A stretch of DNA of 64,000 nucleotides from Betaproteobacteria bacterium HGW-Betaproteobacteria-1 (GTDB taxonomy: Bacteria > Pseudomonadota > Gammaproteobacteria > Burkholderiales > Methylophilaceae). The stretch is taken from assembly GCA_002842435.1 (NCBI GenBank), contig PHCX01000006.1:248001-312000 (forward strand), written 5' to 3'. Below, piece after piece: positions 39,942-48,158 of this stretch. The notes beneath the pieces are model-generated. The model was not told where the DNA came from. It saw only the letters and a list, made by a program, of their open reading frames with translations, and made no database searches. Positions within the stretch are counted from its first letter, which is position 1; the number at the start of each line of letters is the position of its first letter. The translations under genes were made by a program, and so were the position numbers.

Positions 39942-40949
39942 TTATAAAGTTATTTCTACTACATTCCTGGAAAGTTCCGGCAACTCGAAATGATCCGGAC
40001 CCTGCGCTGTCATCAGCCTGATAACCTGAGCCGCCACGTTCACACCGCTAGCTTGGCGCAATCCCACGAAAGAAGTCGTCAGCCGCGGGTTGATCTCCAG
40101 CACTTCCAGCATCGCTGAGTTGCCATCCATCACAATCAGATCGACACCTACATAGCCCGCAAGGTTGGGCAATGCTCGCGCGATATTCTGCGCAAGCTGC
40201 TCAAATGCCGTCTGAAATTGCAGCATGCCATTGATGACGCCACCATGATAATTGAAGCCACCATCCCCAGAATCAACCAGTTGACGGTTACAGCTCAATA
40301 GCCATGCACGTCCATCACGGCAGAGCATGCTGAGGCTGCAGGCCACGCCGCCGCGCATGGGCTGCACTATATGAGTAGCCTGCCTGCCCTGCCTGAGCCA
40401 ATCGGCCATCTGGCCAATGTCATATGAATGGACCGTATCTTCACAACCGGCTCCATCATCAGGCTTGGCGACCCAACCTTGCTCGTTGGCATCAGGACTT
40501 TGTTCCAGCCACGCCCTGGCACTCCATGTGGGCACACAAGGTATCCCTGCCGCAGACAGGACACGGCAGGTCTCAAGCTTGCTGGCGGCCAGAGCAATAA
40601 CTGACGGCGAACAGCCCAACAGCAATTTTCCTCGTGCCAATACCAGTTCGGTCAGTCTGAGCAATATTCCGTCAGTCTCGGGTGCAATCAGCCAGACCGC
40701 ATCGGATTGATCGATCAAATCCGTCCACACCTGCCAGACATCATCATCCGGGCTGACCATGGCGGACATTGCCACGTCCGGTGACAGCAAACGGTAATCG
40801 TGGCTGCATAGCAGCTCAACGTGCTCGATCTCATTCAGCTCCTGCAACAATGCATCCCGCATCCTCAGCCCTTCGGTAAGAAGCCCGCCGGACAATGGCT
40901 CGCGATATAATCCACCGCAACTGATAAATTCACAGACAAAAATTTTCAA
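39942..40949 (-). CDS. ATP-grasp ligase, MfnD-like candidate
   Basis: This is a 335-residue ATP-grasp protein. The nucleotide-binding lysine segment is WVAKPDDGAGCED (about 147-159), and the metal-binding end is MLEVLEINPRLTTSFVGLRQ (about 283-302). ATP-grasp MfnD ligates glutamate to tyramine in methanofuran synthesis; the beginning MKIFVCEFISCGG and its position next to MfnF- and MfnE-like genes fit an equivalent step in methylofuran. The start is a TTG at 40949, 55 bases from the divergent HisA-like gene. Confidence 0.7.
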   Translation of the reverse strand: MKIFVCEFISCGGLYREPLSGGLLTEGLRMRDALLQELNEIEHVELLCSHDYRLLSPDVAMSAMVSPDDDVWQVWTDLIDQSDAVWLIAPETDGILLRLTELVLARGKLLLGCSPSVIALAASKLETCRVLSAAGIPCVPTWSARAWLEQSPDANEQGWVAKPDDGAGCEDTVHSYDIGQMADWLRQGRQATHIVQPMRGGVACSLSMLCRDGRAWLLSCNRQLVDSGDGGFNYHGGVINGMLQFQTAFEQLAQNIARALPNLAGYVGVDLIVMDGNSAMLEVLEINPRLTTSFVGLRQASGVNVAAQVIRLMTAQGPDHFELPELSRNVVEITL

Positions 40950-41004
40950 GGTCAGGCTTCGTTTTCAGCGCCAGGCGCCTTGTCGATTGGTCAGGAAGAA
41001 AAAC

Positions 41005-41727
41005 TTGGACATCATTCCAGTCATTGATCTGATGGACGGTCAGGTCGTTCATGCCAGGCATGGCGACCGCCAAAACTACCGTCCCATACAGTCTGCCCTG
41101 TGCAGCGACAGCGAGCCGCTGCACATTGTCAGCAGCCTGTTGCAATTATACCCATTCAAACGCCTCTACATTGCCGATATCAATGCGATACAAGGGCGCG
41201 GCAATCACGCCGAACTCACCAAACAGCTCCGCGCTCAACAACCCGCATTGGAAATATGGCTGGATGCAGGCATTCACCAGCCTGACACAGCAAGCGACTG
41301 GCAACGTCATGGCGTACTTTGCGTCATCGGTAGCGAGAGCCTGCCTGATATGGCCGGCTATCACTCCATCAAACAAACGCAGGGAAAGAACTTCGTCTTG
41401 TCACTGGATTTCGGACGCGGCAGATTCCTCGGTCCGGAAAGGTTGTTGCAGGAACCCTCGTTGTGGCCGGAGCGTGTGATTGCCATGTCACTGGACAAGG
41501 TTGGCAGTGGTCGCGGCCCGGACATGGAACTGCTACATGAACTGCAAAACGAAGGGACACAAATCTATGCCGCTGGCGGCATACGCAATGCAGAAGACCT
41601 GCGGACGCTGGCGGAGTGCGGAATTTCTGGCGCCCTGATCGCCAGCGTGCTGCATTCAGGACAGTTGAGCAAAGAACAGATCGGCAAGATTGATCAATCG
41701 TCTGCAGAAAACTCCATCCCCGACTGA
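41005..41727 (+). CDS. HisA/HisF-like TIM-barrel protein
   Basis: This 240-residue (beta/alpha)8 protein resembles HisA (IIPVIDLMDGQVVHA at the start, IYAAGGIRNAEDL and ALIASVLHSG near the end). It is clearly outside the histidine operon. The family is found in methanogens and methylotrophs beside H4MPT genes and has no established reaction. The TTG at 41005 lies 6 bases after AGGAAG; an in-frame TTG at 40987 has no such site. It is divergent from the ATP-grasp gene. Confidence 0.75.
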   Translation: MDIIPVIDLMDGQVVHARHGDRQNYRPIQSALCSDSEPLHIVSSLLQLYPFKRLYIADINAIQGRGNHAELTKQLRAQQPALEIWLDAGIHQPDTASDWQRHGVLCVIGSESLPDMAGYHSIKQTQGKNFVLSLDFGRGRFLGPERLLQEPSLWPERVIAMSLDKVGSGRGPDMELLHELQNEGTQIYAAGGIRNAEDLRTLAECGISGALIASVLHSGQLSKEQIGKIDQSSAENSIPD

Positions 41728-41731
41728 GAAA

Positions 41732-41764
41732 ACAAAAAAGCCCGATTGAGAATCGGGCTTTTCG
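41732..41764. terminator. Bidirectional terminator between the HisA-like gene and fae
   Basis: AGCCCGATT (41739-41747) pairs with AATCGGGCT (41751-41759) around GAG. An A run precedes it and T's follow, so it can stop the HisA-like transcript (plus) and fae (minus). Confidence 0.9.
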
Positions 41765-41782
41765 GACTACAGCATTTGGTGC

Positions 41783-42325
41783 TTATTCGGCACTTGCCTG
41801 GAACGGGTGCGCTGAAGCCTTGTAGTTCTTCAACACATCTTCCACCTTGGGTTCACGCGCAACTGCAGACTTGATTGCCTGTTTGACAGCACGGTAGTTC
41901 CAGTCCTGGATACGCTCATCGATATCAGCGCGGCTGTCAATGAACACACCAACACAAATGAATACATTTTCTGCTTCATCCTGTGGAATGGTGCCATCAG
42001 CAACGCAATCCATTACAGCCATGGCCACGCCACGTTGGGCTGGGCCAAACATCTGAACAGCCTGACGACCGTTCTTGATTGTCACTTTATTAAACATCAC
42101 TGTCGCTGGCTTAACCATCATGTTAGGAGCAACAATAGCCAAGAGGCCATTTACACCATACTTCTGATCAGTCAGTGTACGGCAGAAAGCATCTTCAGCT
42201 GCACTGCCACGCGGCCCCATAATCAGCTCAATGTGGGCGACATTCAACAGGTCAAGCCCACTATGATCCGGACGCTCTTCAATGACCAGAGCTTCACCCA
42301 CCAGTACACGGTCAATAACTGCCAT
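41783..42325 (-). CDS. fae: Formaldehyde-activating enzyme
   Basis: Fae condenses formaldehyde with dephospho-H4MPT to methylene-H4MPT. The 180 residues hold the family core: VAHIELIMGPRG with the catalytic histidine (His31), KPATVMFNKVTI, QAVQMFGPAQRGVAMAVMD, and VGVFI. Compared with the canonical enzyme, the loop between VGEALV and VAHIE is about nine residues longer (around 15-28). It has an AGGAGA ribosome-binding site. It may be one of several fae paralogues; canonical activity is likely since the His and pterin-site motifs are kept. Confidence 0.93.
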   Translation of the reverse strand: MAVIDRVLVGEALVIEERPDHSGLDLLNVAHIELIMGPRGSAAEDAFCRTLTDQKYGVNGLLAIVAPNMMVKPATVMFNKVTIKNGRQAVQMFGPAQRGVAMAVMDCVADGTIPQDEAENVFICVGVFIDSRADIDERIQDWNYRAVKQAIKSAVAREPKVEDVLKNYKASAHPFQASAE

Positions 42326-42447
42326 TTTTCTCTCCTATTTGGTTATACACAGATAAATTGGGTCAAGCATTGTTGCTCTTGCCACTAATCGAGATTCGCA
42401 TCGTTATAAAACATAACGGCTCATCTTGAAAATTCTTTAAATTACAT

Positions 42448-42499
42448 TGATTGACTGACTAAATATGGAATAAAAATTAGTTAGTCAAATCATCAATTC
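42448..42499 (-). promoter_or_regulatory. fae promoter inside an imperfect inverted repeat
   Basis: On the minus strand TTGACT (42490-42485) and TATTTA (42467-42462) are 17 bases apart, a good sigma-70 promoter. It gives a leader of about 130 bases before fae. The boxes lie within a large inverted repeat: ATTGATTGACTGACTAA (42448-42464) against 42479-42499, which reads ATTGATGATTTGACTAACTAA in reverse complement apart from a four-base insertion. This could be an operator or cruciform. It lies in the 366-bp fae-phi gap, where no gene is seen. Confidence 0.6.
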
Positions 42500-42653
42500 G
42501 GTCTTTGTTCCGAAAGCCTTGATGCTGACACTTTTGATGTCAGCTATAGCATGAGTAAATCTAGGCAAAGTCAACAACAAGAAAAACCAGTCATGTTTAA
42601 CTGAATAGTTGAGTCTCGGTGCCGGAATTACTGTTAATCAAGCCATGACAAAC

Positions 42654-42682
42654 TTCAAGAGCGCGACCAGCACGCTCTTGAA
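42654..42682 (-). terminator. Hairpin just downstream of phi
   Basis: TTCAAGAGCG (42654-42663) and CGCTCTTGAA (42673-42682) form a perfect 10-bp stem with a nine-base loop, 9 bases after the phi stop. There is no clear U-tract, so it may stabilise the mRNA 3' end or work with Rho instead of being a simple terminator. Confidence 0.5.
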
Positions 42683-42691
42683 ACGGAAACA

Positions 42692-43231
42692 TTATTCCAG
42701 ATTAGCGTGTGTCGCTCTCATGGATTCTTCTGCAATACCCTTTTCATGGATGATGTGCGCAACGATAGCTTCCAGGAACAGCAAAGTGGAAAGCTCGAAA
42801 GTCGTGCCCATAGGCATGGTCGGGATCTTTTCGTATTGATCCGGATTGCCGATCTGGATCACCAGGTCGGACATATCTGCAATCGTGGACTTGCTCTTGG
42901 TGGAGATGAGTACCATCTTCGCACCGACTTGCTTCGCACGCTTGCTGAAAGCAATCATGGTTTCAGTTTCACCGGAACCGCTGATAACGATAAACAAATC
43001 GCCTTCGCGGATGCTTGGTGTCACGATTTCACCAACGATATAGACTTCATAACCGCCGTGCATCAAACGCATTGCGAAGAATCTTGCTACCAACCCTGAG
43101 CGACCAGCACCTGTAATGAAAATACGAGATGCCTTGTCCAGCATGTTCGTTAGTTTTTCATCATAAGAATTATCGGTAGCTTCAAGAACGCTTGAAATCT
43201 TTTTTACGATAAGTTGACGATGGGTAGTCAT
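42692..43231 (-). CDS. hxlB: 6-phospho-3-hexuloisomerase
   Basis: Phi converts hexulose 6-phosphate to fructose 6-phosphate in the RuMP cycle. The 179 residues form one SIS domain: FITGAGRSGLVARFFAMRL (about 34-52), the phosphosugar-binding ISGSGETETMI (about 82-92), and VLISTKSKSTIADM. The length and motifs match the family. It is 102 bases after hps on the same strand, with a hairpin terminator between the two, so its level may be tuned below that of hps. Confidence 0.93.
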   Translation of the reverse strand: MTTHRQLIVKKISSVLEATDNSYDEKLTNMLDKASRIFITGAGRSGLVARFFAMRLMHGGYEVYIVGEIVTPSIREGDLFIVISGSGETETMIAFSKRAKQVGAKMVLISTKSKSTIADMSDLVIQIGNPDQYEKIPTMPMGTTFELSTLLFLEAIVAHIIHEKGIAEESMRATHANLE

Positions 43232-43292
43232 TTTAACCTCGAGTTTTAGTAATGGGATTACCGCGAATGCGGAATTTTATTGATTACATGTA

Positions 43293-43323
43293 TAAAAAAA
43301 TCGAGCCCTCATGAGGGCTCGAT
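43293..43323 (-). terminator. Terminator or attenuator between hps and phi
   Basis: ATCGAGCCCTC (43300-43310) pairs with GAGGGCTCGAT (43313-43323) around AT. On the minus strand it is followed by T7-8. It is a strong intrinsic terminator, so much of the hps transcript should end here. Confidence 0.9.
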
Positions 43324-43333
43324 TTCCACTAGC

Positions 43334-43963
43334 TTAGTGTGCCAGTGCAGTGATTTCAGCAGCAGAAGCAGCTGGGTCAGCAGCACCGTAGATAGCAGCG
43401 CCAGCAACGATGATGTCAGCGCCAGCATCTTTAACTTGCTTGGTTGTGGAAGCCTTAACGCCACCAGCAACAGAGATCTTGACGCCAGTCTTCAGGCCAG
43501 CGATCAGTGCCAGGTCGGTGAAAGGTGTACCGCCAGCAGCTTGTTGGTCCAGACCAGTGTGAACGCCGATGATGTGTGCGCCCAACTTGACAGCTTCTTG
43601 TGTACGAGCTGCCTTGTCAGAAACGTTGATCAAGTCGATTTGAGCTTCTTTACCGTACTTGTTTGCAACGTCGATAACACCCTTGATTGTACCCAGGTCA
43701 GCAGTACCCAGAACTGTACAGATGTCAGCGCCAGCCTTGTAGAAAGGCTCAGCTTCGTAGAAACCAGCGTCCATGGTCTTCAGGTCAACCAAGATCTTGT
43801 TGTTTGGGAACTTGGCGCGCAGAGTTTCCAGCAGCTTGATACCGTTGTGCTTGATGCATGGAGTACCGATTTCCAGAATGTCAACGTGTGGAGCAACCTT
43901 TTCTGCCAGTGCAACGGTTGCGTCAAAATCCAATGAATCTAAAGCCATTTGTGTTAATGCCAC
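43334..43963 (-). CDS. hxlA: 3-hexulose-6-phosphate synthase
   Basis: Hps condenses formaldehyde with ribulose 5-phosphate, the entry of the RuMP cycle. The 209 residues have the OMP-decarboxylase-like barrel with the DxKxxD motif (Asp60, Lys62, Asp65 in LVDLKTMDAG). The start is GTG at 43963, 5 bases after GGAGGAAG, a very strong site that supports high expression. Codon use is strongly biased, with repeated use of a few codons, as for a highly expressed gene. Confidence 0.95.
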   Translation of the reverse strand: MALTQMALDSLDFDATVALAEKVAPHVDILEIGTPCIKHNGIKLLETLRAKFPNNKILVDLKTMDAGFYEAEPFYKAGADICTVLGTADLGTIKGVIDVANKYGKEAQIDLINVSDKAARTQEAVKLGAHIIGVHTGLDQQAAGGTPFTDLALIAGLKTGVKISVAGGVKASTTKQVKDAGADIIVAGAAIYGAADPAASAAEITALAH

Positions 43964-44023
43964 GATACTTCCTCCAATTAGGTTACGAATTTTTGCTACT
44001 TTTAAGAAAAAAGTCGGACTTCA

Positions 44024-44053
44024 ATCTTAAAGTGCGAGACGACCTGATGTCAA
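44024..44053 (-). promoter_or_regulatory. hps promoter
   Basis: On the minus strand a perfect TTGACA (44053-44048) and TAAGAT (44029-44024) are 18 bases apart, about 60 bases before the hps start. An inverted repeat, CCTGATG (44043-44049) with CATCAGG (44071-44077), overlaps the first -35 bases and could be an operator. Confidence 0.7.
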
Positions 44054-44102
44054 CGCAAACTGACGAATGGCATCAGGCCAGACTTCTTGAAAACTGAACT
44101 GC

Positions 44103-45056
44103 TTACAGCTTTGCAGCCAGTGCTGTTTCCAGCTTGATCTGGTCAGCCACGAAACCGCGGATACCCTCTGACAGCTTCTCGATTGCCATGGCATCCTGGT
44201 TCAGCTCAAAGCGGAATTCCTCTTCCGTCATCTTGGCTGGTGCTGTCTTGCTTGCGCCGTTGTCTGTCAGAACACGTGCCAGCGTACCTTCGGTAGCTGC
44301 CAGATCCTGCAACAGGTTAGGGGAAACAGTCAGACGGTCACAACCGGCCAAGGCAATCAGTTCGCCTGTATTACGGAAAGAGGCGCCCATAACCACAGTC
44401 TTGTAGCCATGCTCTTTATAATAAGAGTAGATGTTGCGGACGGAAACTACGCCCGGGTCAGTTTCCTGAGTGTATTCGGTACCCGGGTTCTTGGCCTTGT
44501 ACCAGTCCAGGATACGGCCGACGAATGGAGAAATCAGGAATACGCCAGCTTCGGCACAGGCACGGGCCTGACCAAAACCGAACAGCAATGTCAGGTTACA
44601 GTTGATGCCTTCCTTTTCCAGGATTTCACCAGCCTTGATGCCTTCCCATGTGGAAGCCAGCTTGATCAGCACGCGGTCCTTGCCTACACCTGCGTCCTGA
44701 TACAACTGAATCAGCTTACGGCCCTTGGCCACCATCTTGTCAACGTTGAAAGACAGGCGTGCATCCACTTCGGTGGAGATACGGCCAGGTACAACCTTGG
44801 AGATTTCAACACCGATCAGCACAGCCAGCTTGTCTGCAGCATTCTCGACTTGCGCATCCTTGCTACCGCCCTGGGCTTTTGCGTAGGCAATTGATTCGTC
44901 GATCAAATGGGCATACTGAGGCAATGTGCTTGCCTTCAACAGCAGGGATGGATTGGTAGTTGCGTCAACAGGCTTGACACTCTTGATCGCTTCAACGTCG
45001 CCGGTATCGGCAACGATAGTTGTCATGCTTTTTAATTGTTCGAGTAAGTTAGCCAT
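44103..45056 (-). CDS. tal: Transaldolase
   Basis: Transaldolase moves a dihydroxyacetone unit between sugar phosphates and regenerates ribulose 5-phosphate for the RuMP cycle. The 317 residues match the TalB length. The catalytic Asp region is [20 protein letters not shown] (about 18-37), and the Schiff-base lysine lies in [13 protein letters not shown] (about 133). A strong GGAGGA ribosome-binding site precedes the ATG. It is upstream of hps on the same strand, but hps has its own promoter in the gap. Confidence 0.95.
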   Translation of the reverse strand: MANLLEQLKSMTTIVADTGDVEAIKSVKPVDATTNPSLLLKASTLPQYAHLIDESIAYAKAQGGSKDAQVENAADKLAVLIGVEISKVVPGRISTEVDARLSFNVDKMVAKGRKLIQLYQDAGVGKDRVLIKLASTWEGIKAGEILEKEGINCNLTLLFGFGQARACAEAGVFLISPFVGRILDWYKAKNPGTEYTQETDPGVVSVRNIYSYYKEHGYKTVVMGASFRNTGELIALAGCDRLTVSPNLLQDLAATEGTLARVLTDNGASKTAPAKMTEEEFRFELNQDAMAIEKLSEGIRGFVADQIKLETALAAKL

Positions 45057-45205
45057 ATAGCTCCTCCTTCAGGTGCGCATTAAATTAAATCAAAGCAGAA
45101 AGTGTGAATTTCGTGTTCCGAGCCGCAAACCGGAAACATCTGGTCGCGGGGTGAAAATCATTAGACGTAAGATATTACTACGACAACGCGTCAGTTTGAA
45201 CTCAT

Positions 45206-45264
45206 TTCTGCAAATTTCCTTTACATCCATCGAATATATTTCGTCCGGAAAATACTTTGCAGAA
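45206..45264. promoter_or_regulatory. Nested inverted repeats upstream of tal
   Basis: TTCTGCAAA (45206-45214) pairs with TTTGCAGAA (45256-45264), TTTCC with GGAAA (45215-45219/45247-45251), and CGAA with TTCG (45231-45243). Together they form a long interrupted hairpin 150-210 bases before tal. The role is unknown. Confidence 0.4.
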
Positions 45265-45292
45265 TGCCCCGTCAGTTTTCTACGCTAAGGGT

Positions 45293-46135
45293 TTAATTGA
45301 TTGAACCTTGCAAACCACACAGCAACAAAACCGCAACCGTCATGTCAGCACTGGTGCCGGGATTGATACCCTGCGCTTTCAGCGCCTGATCGAAATCCAG
45401 CAAGGGCCGCAGATAAGTCTTTGGATTGTCGCGACTATCCAGTTCTTGCCAAAATGAAACGGCCTGCAACCTGACGATTTCTGCCAGTTCTGAATTATAT
45501 TTGCGGACGATATGGCTATCTGGAAAACTAGCCAGAAAGTATAGATAAAGCCCACTAACAGCCCAAGCCTGGCGTTCCCATCGCACCAGCAACTGGCGGT
45601 AATACGCCAACCCATCGAACACCTGCTGAAAACCATTGGCATATTGACGGGCGATCAAGTCCCGGTCCGCCGCCTCTTGCATGGCCTCGAACAAGGTTAC
45701 GCTGGCCGGCGCTTCAACATCGTGATACTCGCTATGCCCCAGCCCGGCAGGATTGGCGATGCGAATAGCTGCAAAGGCATCGTTCGCATCATCGATAGTC
45801 AGCTGCTTGAGTACAGCCTGCACATCTTCCTCTGTGATGAATCCACCCCTATTCCATGCAGCCTGAATCAGCGGCGCACAAAGCAGGATGATACCGAGGT
45901 TGGTGTTGCAGCCGACCGCTGCATTCGTCGCCTGCACGGCTTGCAGGATGCGCTGACCGACACTCATGTCAGCTTGCGCAATGACGTCGGCAGCGACTTC
46001 AGCACTGTGCAGAAAATCCTGCACCGTCATGCCGTGGCCGTCAGCCAGCATATGGACATTGCCCGGCTTCACCGCTTCCAGTTCGGCGATGCAGGCCGCC
46101 TTGAACTTCGCTGCGAGTTGCGCCTCAAGCCGCAT
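45293..46135 (-). CDS. CitG/MdcB-like protein (triphosphoribosyl-dephospho-CoA synthase family)
   Basis: The family transfers ATP-derived ribosyl groups to dephospho-CoA, but this member sits in an H4MPT gene group. With the ATG at 46135 it has 280 residues, starting MRLEAQLAAKFK. Family motifs include EAVKPGNVH (about 20-28), TNAAVGCNTNLGIILLCAPL (about 69-88), and NPGTSADMTVAVLLL near the C-terminus. Longer starts to 46192 would overlap the RimK-like gene. Its order after mch matches the third gene of the mch-orf5-orf7 group known in Methylobacterium. A ribosyl-transfer step in methanopterin synthesis is an inference. Confidence 0.78.
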   Translation of the reverse strand: MRLEAQLAAKFKAACIAELEAVKPGNVHMLADGHGMTVQDFLHSAEVAADVIAQADMSVGQRILQAVQATNAAVGCNTNLGIILLCAPLIQAAWNRGGFITEEDVQAVLKQLTIDDANDAFAAIRIANPAGLGHSEYHDVEAPASVTLFEAMQEAADRDLIARQYANGFQQVFDGLAYYRQLLVRWERQAWAVSGLYLYFLASFPDSHIVRKYNSELAEIVRLQAVSFWQELDSRDNPKTYLRPLLDFDQALKAQGINPGTSADMTVAVLLLCGLQGSIN

Positions 46136-46140
46136 GAAGA

Positions 46141-47073
46141 TTATCCGGCAATCGATTGCAGACCGGGCTGCGAAACGGGAAGTTTTGCACAAAAATCATC
46201 AACCAGCGCCTGCGCGATATCGATCCCGGTTGAGGTCTGCAGGCCTTTCCAGGCCGGGATGCTGTTGACCTCCAGCACCGACAACTTGCCTTGGCAGTCC
46301 CGAATGACATCAACGCCGCAATAATCGATCTCCACGGCCTGCGCCGCGGCCAACGCCAGTTCAGCCACCTCACTGTCATTTGCTATCGCTTCGCAGCGTG
46401 CGCCCAAGGCCACATTATTGACCCAGCTGCTGCCATGACGGGCCATGGCTGCGACTGCCCTGCCGTTGATTATGAACACGCGGTAGTCATGCCAGGCGCC
46501 CTCGCCGCTATCAATATAACGTTGCAAATAATAGAGCCCTTCCACATGCTGCTCCATCGGTACCGGCAAAATATCGCCAGCCTCCAGCCTGCGCACACCC
46601 ATGCCCTGCGAGCCGAACAAGGGCTTCATGACCAAGGCATGACCGGCCATGGTTTCACGCAGCAATACCTGCTGCGCATGATGACGGGATTCACAGACCC
46701 AGGTCGGCGGCGTGGAAACGCGATGATGATGCAACAGAAAGCTGGTCATGCCCTTGTCTACCGTGCGCTCGACGGCACGACCGTCGTTATAGACCAGCAC
46801 GCCCAGCATCTTCAGTGCATGCAGGATATCCAGCCGGGCGATCACCTGCTGCAGGGTGCCACCGGGTACGCCGCGGACGAACACGCCGGGCGGCAGCCCA
46901 TCTTCAAAACCGGGAATGATGACGCCGGCACGCCCCGGCAGAATATCCAGTGCGCAATCCTTGAGCGAGACAAATATCGCCTCCAGCCCGCGGGCGGCAA
47001 AAGCCTCGCTCAGGCGCTTGCCGTGCCAGCCCGGGTCATCGGTGAATACCGGGATTCTGGTGACAGTTTGCAC
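46141..47073 (-). CDS. RimK-like ATP-grasp ligase of the H4MPT/methylofuran group
   Basis: This is a 310-residue ATP-grasp protein of the RimK (alpha-L-glutamate ligase) type. It shows the ATP-binding ALVMKPLFGSQGMGVRRLE (about 146-164), DYRVFIINGRAVAAM (about 199-213), and the metal-binding VLEVNSIPAWKGLQ (about 273-286). RimK-like MptN adds glutamate to H4MPT in methanogens, and bacterial methylofuran carries a polyglutamate chain, so glutamylation of a C1 cofactor is likely. The start is GTG at 47073, nine bases after mch. Confidence 0.78.
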   Translation of the reverse strand: MQTVTRIPVFTDDPGWHGKRLSEAFAARGLEAIFVSLKDCALDILPGRAGVIIPGFEDGLPPGVFVRGVPGGTLQQVIARLDILHALKMLGVLVYNDGRAVERTVDKGMTSFLLHHHRVSTPPTWVCESRHHAQQVLLRETMAGHALVMKPLFGSQGMGVRRLEAGDILPVPMEQHVEGLYYLQRYIDSGEGAWHDYRVFIINGRAVAAMARHGSSWVNNVALGARCEAIANDSEVAELALAAAQAVEIDYCGVDVIRDCQGKLSVLEVNSIPAWKGLQTSTGIDIAQALVDDFCAKLPVSQPGLQSIAG

Positions 47074-47082
47074 AGTTCACAA

Positions 47083-48078
47083 TCAGGCATTAAAGCCGAA
47101 GGACTGGTCGAGCAGCGCCGCATCCAGTTTGCCACCGGTAAAACTCTTGCCGGATTCCAGTGCGGTAACCGTGACGGCGGCCGGGCTGAACAGCATGGGG
47201 TCGATCTTGTAGAAATCCATATTCACTGCCTTGAACACTTCGGCGAATGGCCGGCCATAATCGCGCGAAGCGCTGCTCGGCAGTTCCTGCGCCAGCTTGG
47301 CCGCGGCTTCATCCGAACCCTTGACGAAGATATGCGCATGACCGCCGAACAAAATGGCGTCATTGGTGCGCCCCATACCGATGAGGAAATCCGGCGCCGG
47401 TGGCGGCACAGGCGCGCTGGCCATGCCATCGACCACGTGATGCAACGGGAAATGCAGGGTATGAATCTTGTGCATCGCCACTTCCAGCACACGGGCGACG
47501 ATCTGCACGGTGCCGGCCAGACTGCGCGTCGGTGTCAGGATGAAAGTCAGGTTTTCCGGTTTGACGCCGGTATCGCGCGAGACCTTGTCGATCACTTCGG
47601 CAGGCGGCGCCTTGTCGCTTTCCAGCACCAGACAGGCCTTGTCCGCCTTGTCCTGATAGCCGAGCTCCTTGTACAGCTCCTCGCGGCCAGCCAGCGCACG
47701 GCCAGGACCGGAACCCAGTGAGAAGAACTTTTCATGCGCCAGACTCCAGCCTGCATACTGACTGCCAAGGCAGGACAGCACCGGGTTGGAGGAATGTACG
47801 GACAACATCCAGGGCCAGTGCGGGAATGTCTGCGAAGTCTGCAAACCGACATGGCCAAGACCGCCCATGCATATCTCGGAGATCAGGCGACCAGCTTCCA
47901 GCCCGCCATCATGCCGGATGCCTGCATCGATGATGGTGCAGCCGTTATCCAGTTTTTCCACGCCCAGACGCAACACATCGGCGTTATCCACCAGATATTG
48001 CACCAGCGGGTTGGTCAGTCGATTGACGCTGGGCCAGCGGCTGGTATCGATCGTGTTCTGTTGTTCAGTCATATTCAT
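47083..48078 (-). CDS. mch: Methenyl-H4MPT cyclohydrolase
   Basis: Mch interconverts methenyl-H4MPT and 5-formyl-H4MPT. The 331 residues match the family, with conserved RPxxNPLV-type start ([16 protein letters not shown]), [21 protein letters not shown], and the C-terminal HVFVK-like [10 protein letters not shown]. It lies between two ATP-grasp genes. Together with fae and mtdB it completes the first three steps of H4MPT-linked formaldehyde oxidation. ATG at 48072 (Met3) is an alternative start. Confidence 0.95.
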   Translation of the reverse strand: MNMTEQQNTIDTSRWPSVNRLTNPLVQYLVDNADVLRLGVEKLDNGCTIIDAGIRHDGGLEAGRLISEICMGGLGHVGLQTSQTFPHWPWMLSVHSSNPVLSCLGSQYAGWSLAHEKFFSLGSGPGRALAGREELYKELGYQDKADKACLVLESDKAPPAEVIDKVSRDTGVKPENLTFILTPTRSLAGTVQIVARVLEVAMHKIHTLHFPLHHVVDGMASAPVPPPAPDFLIGMGRTNDAILFGGHAHIFVKGSDEAAAKLAQELPSSASRDYGRPFAEVFKAVNMDFYKIDPMLFSPAAVTVTALESGKSFTGGKLDAALLDQSFGFNA

Positions 48079-48158
48079 TCCTCATCCCGTGTTCTCTTGA
48101 TTTCTCGTCTTATCTATCGCTCTGCCTGCCATAAGCTCAGCGCTCTACTTTCTACCAC

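Noticed and set aside
40987..41004. Earlier TTG start of the HisA-like gene
   Set aside because: It has no ribosome-binding site, whereas the TTG at 41005 has AGGAAG six bases upstream and gives the family N-terminus.
46291..47721. Long plus-strand open frame of 476 codons across the RimK-like and mch genes
   Set aside because: It is antisense to two well-supported genes and its translation has no recognisable family. It is a GC-rich shadow frame.
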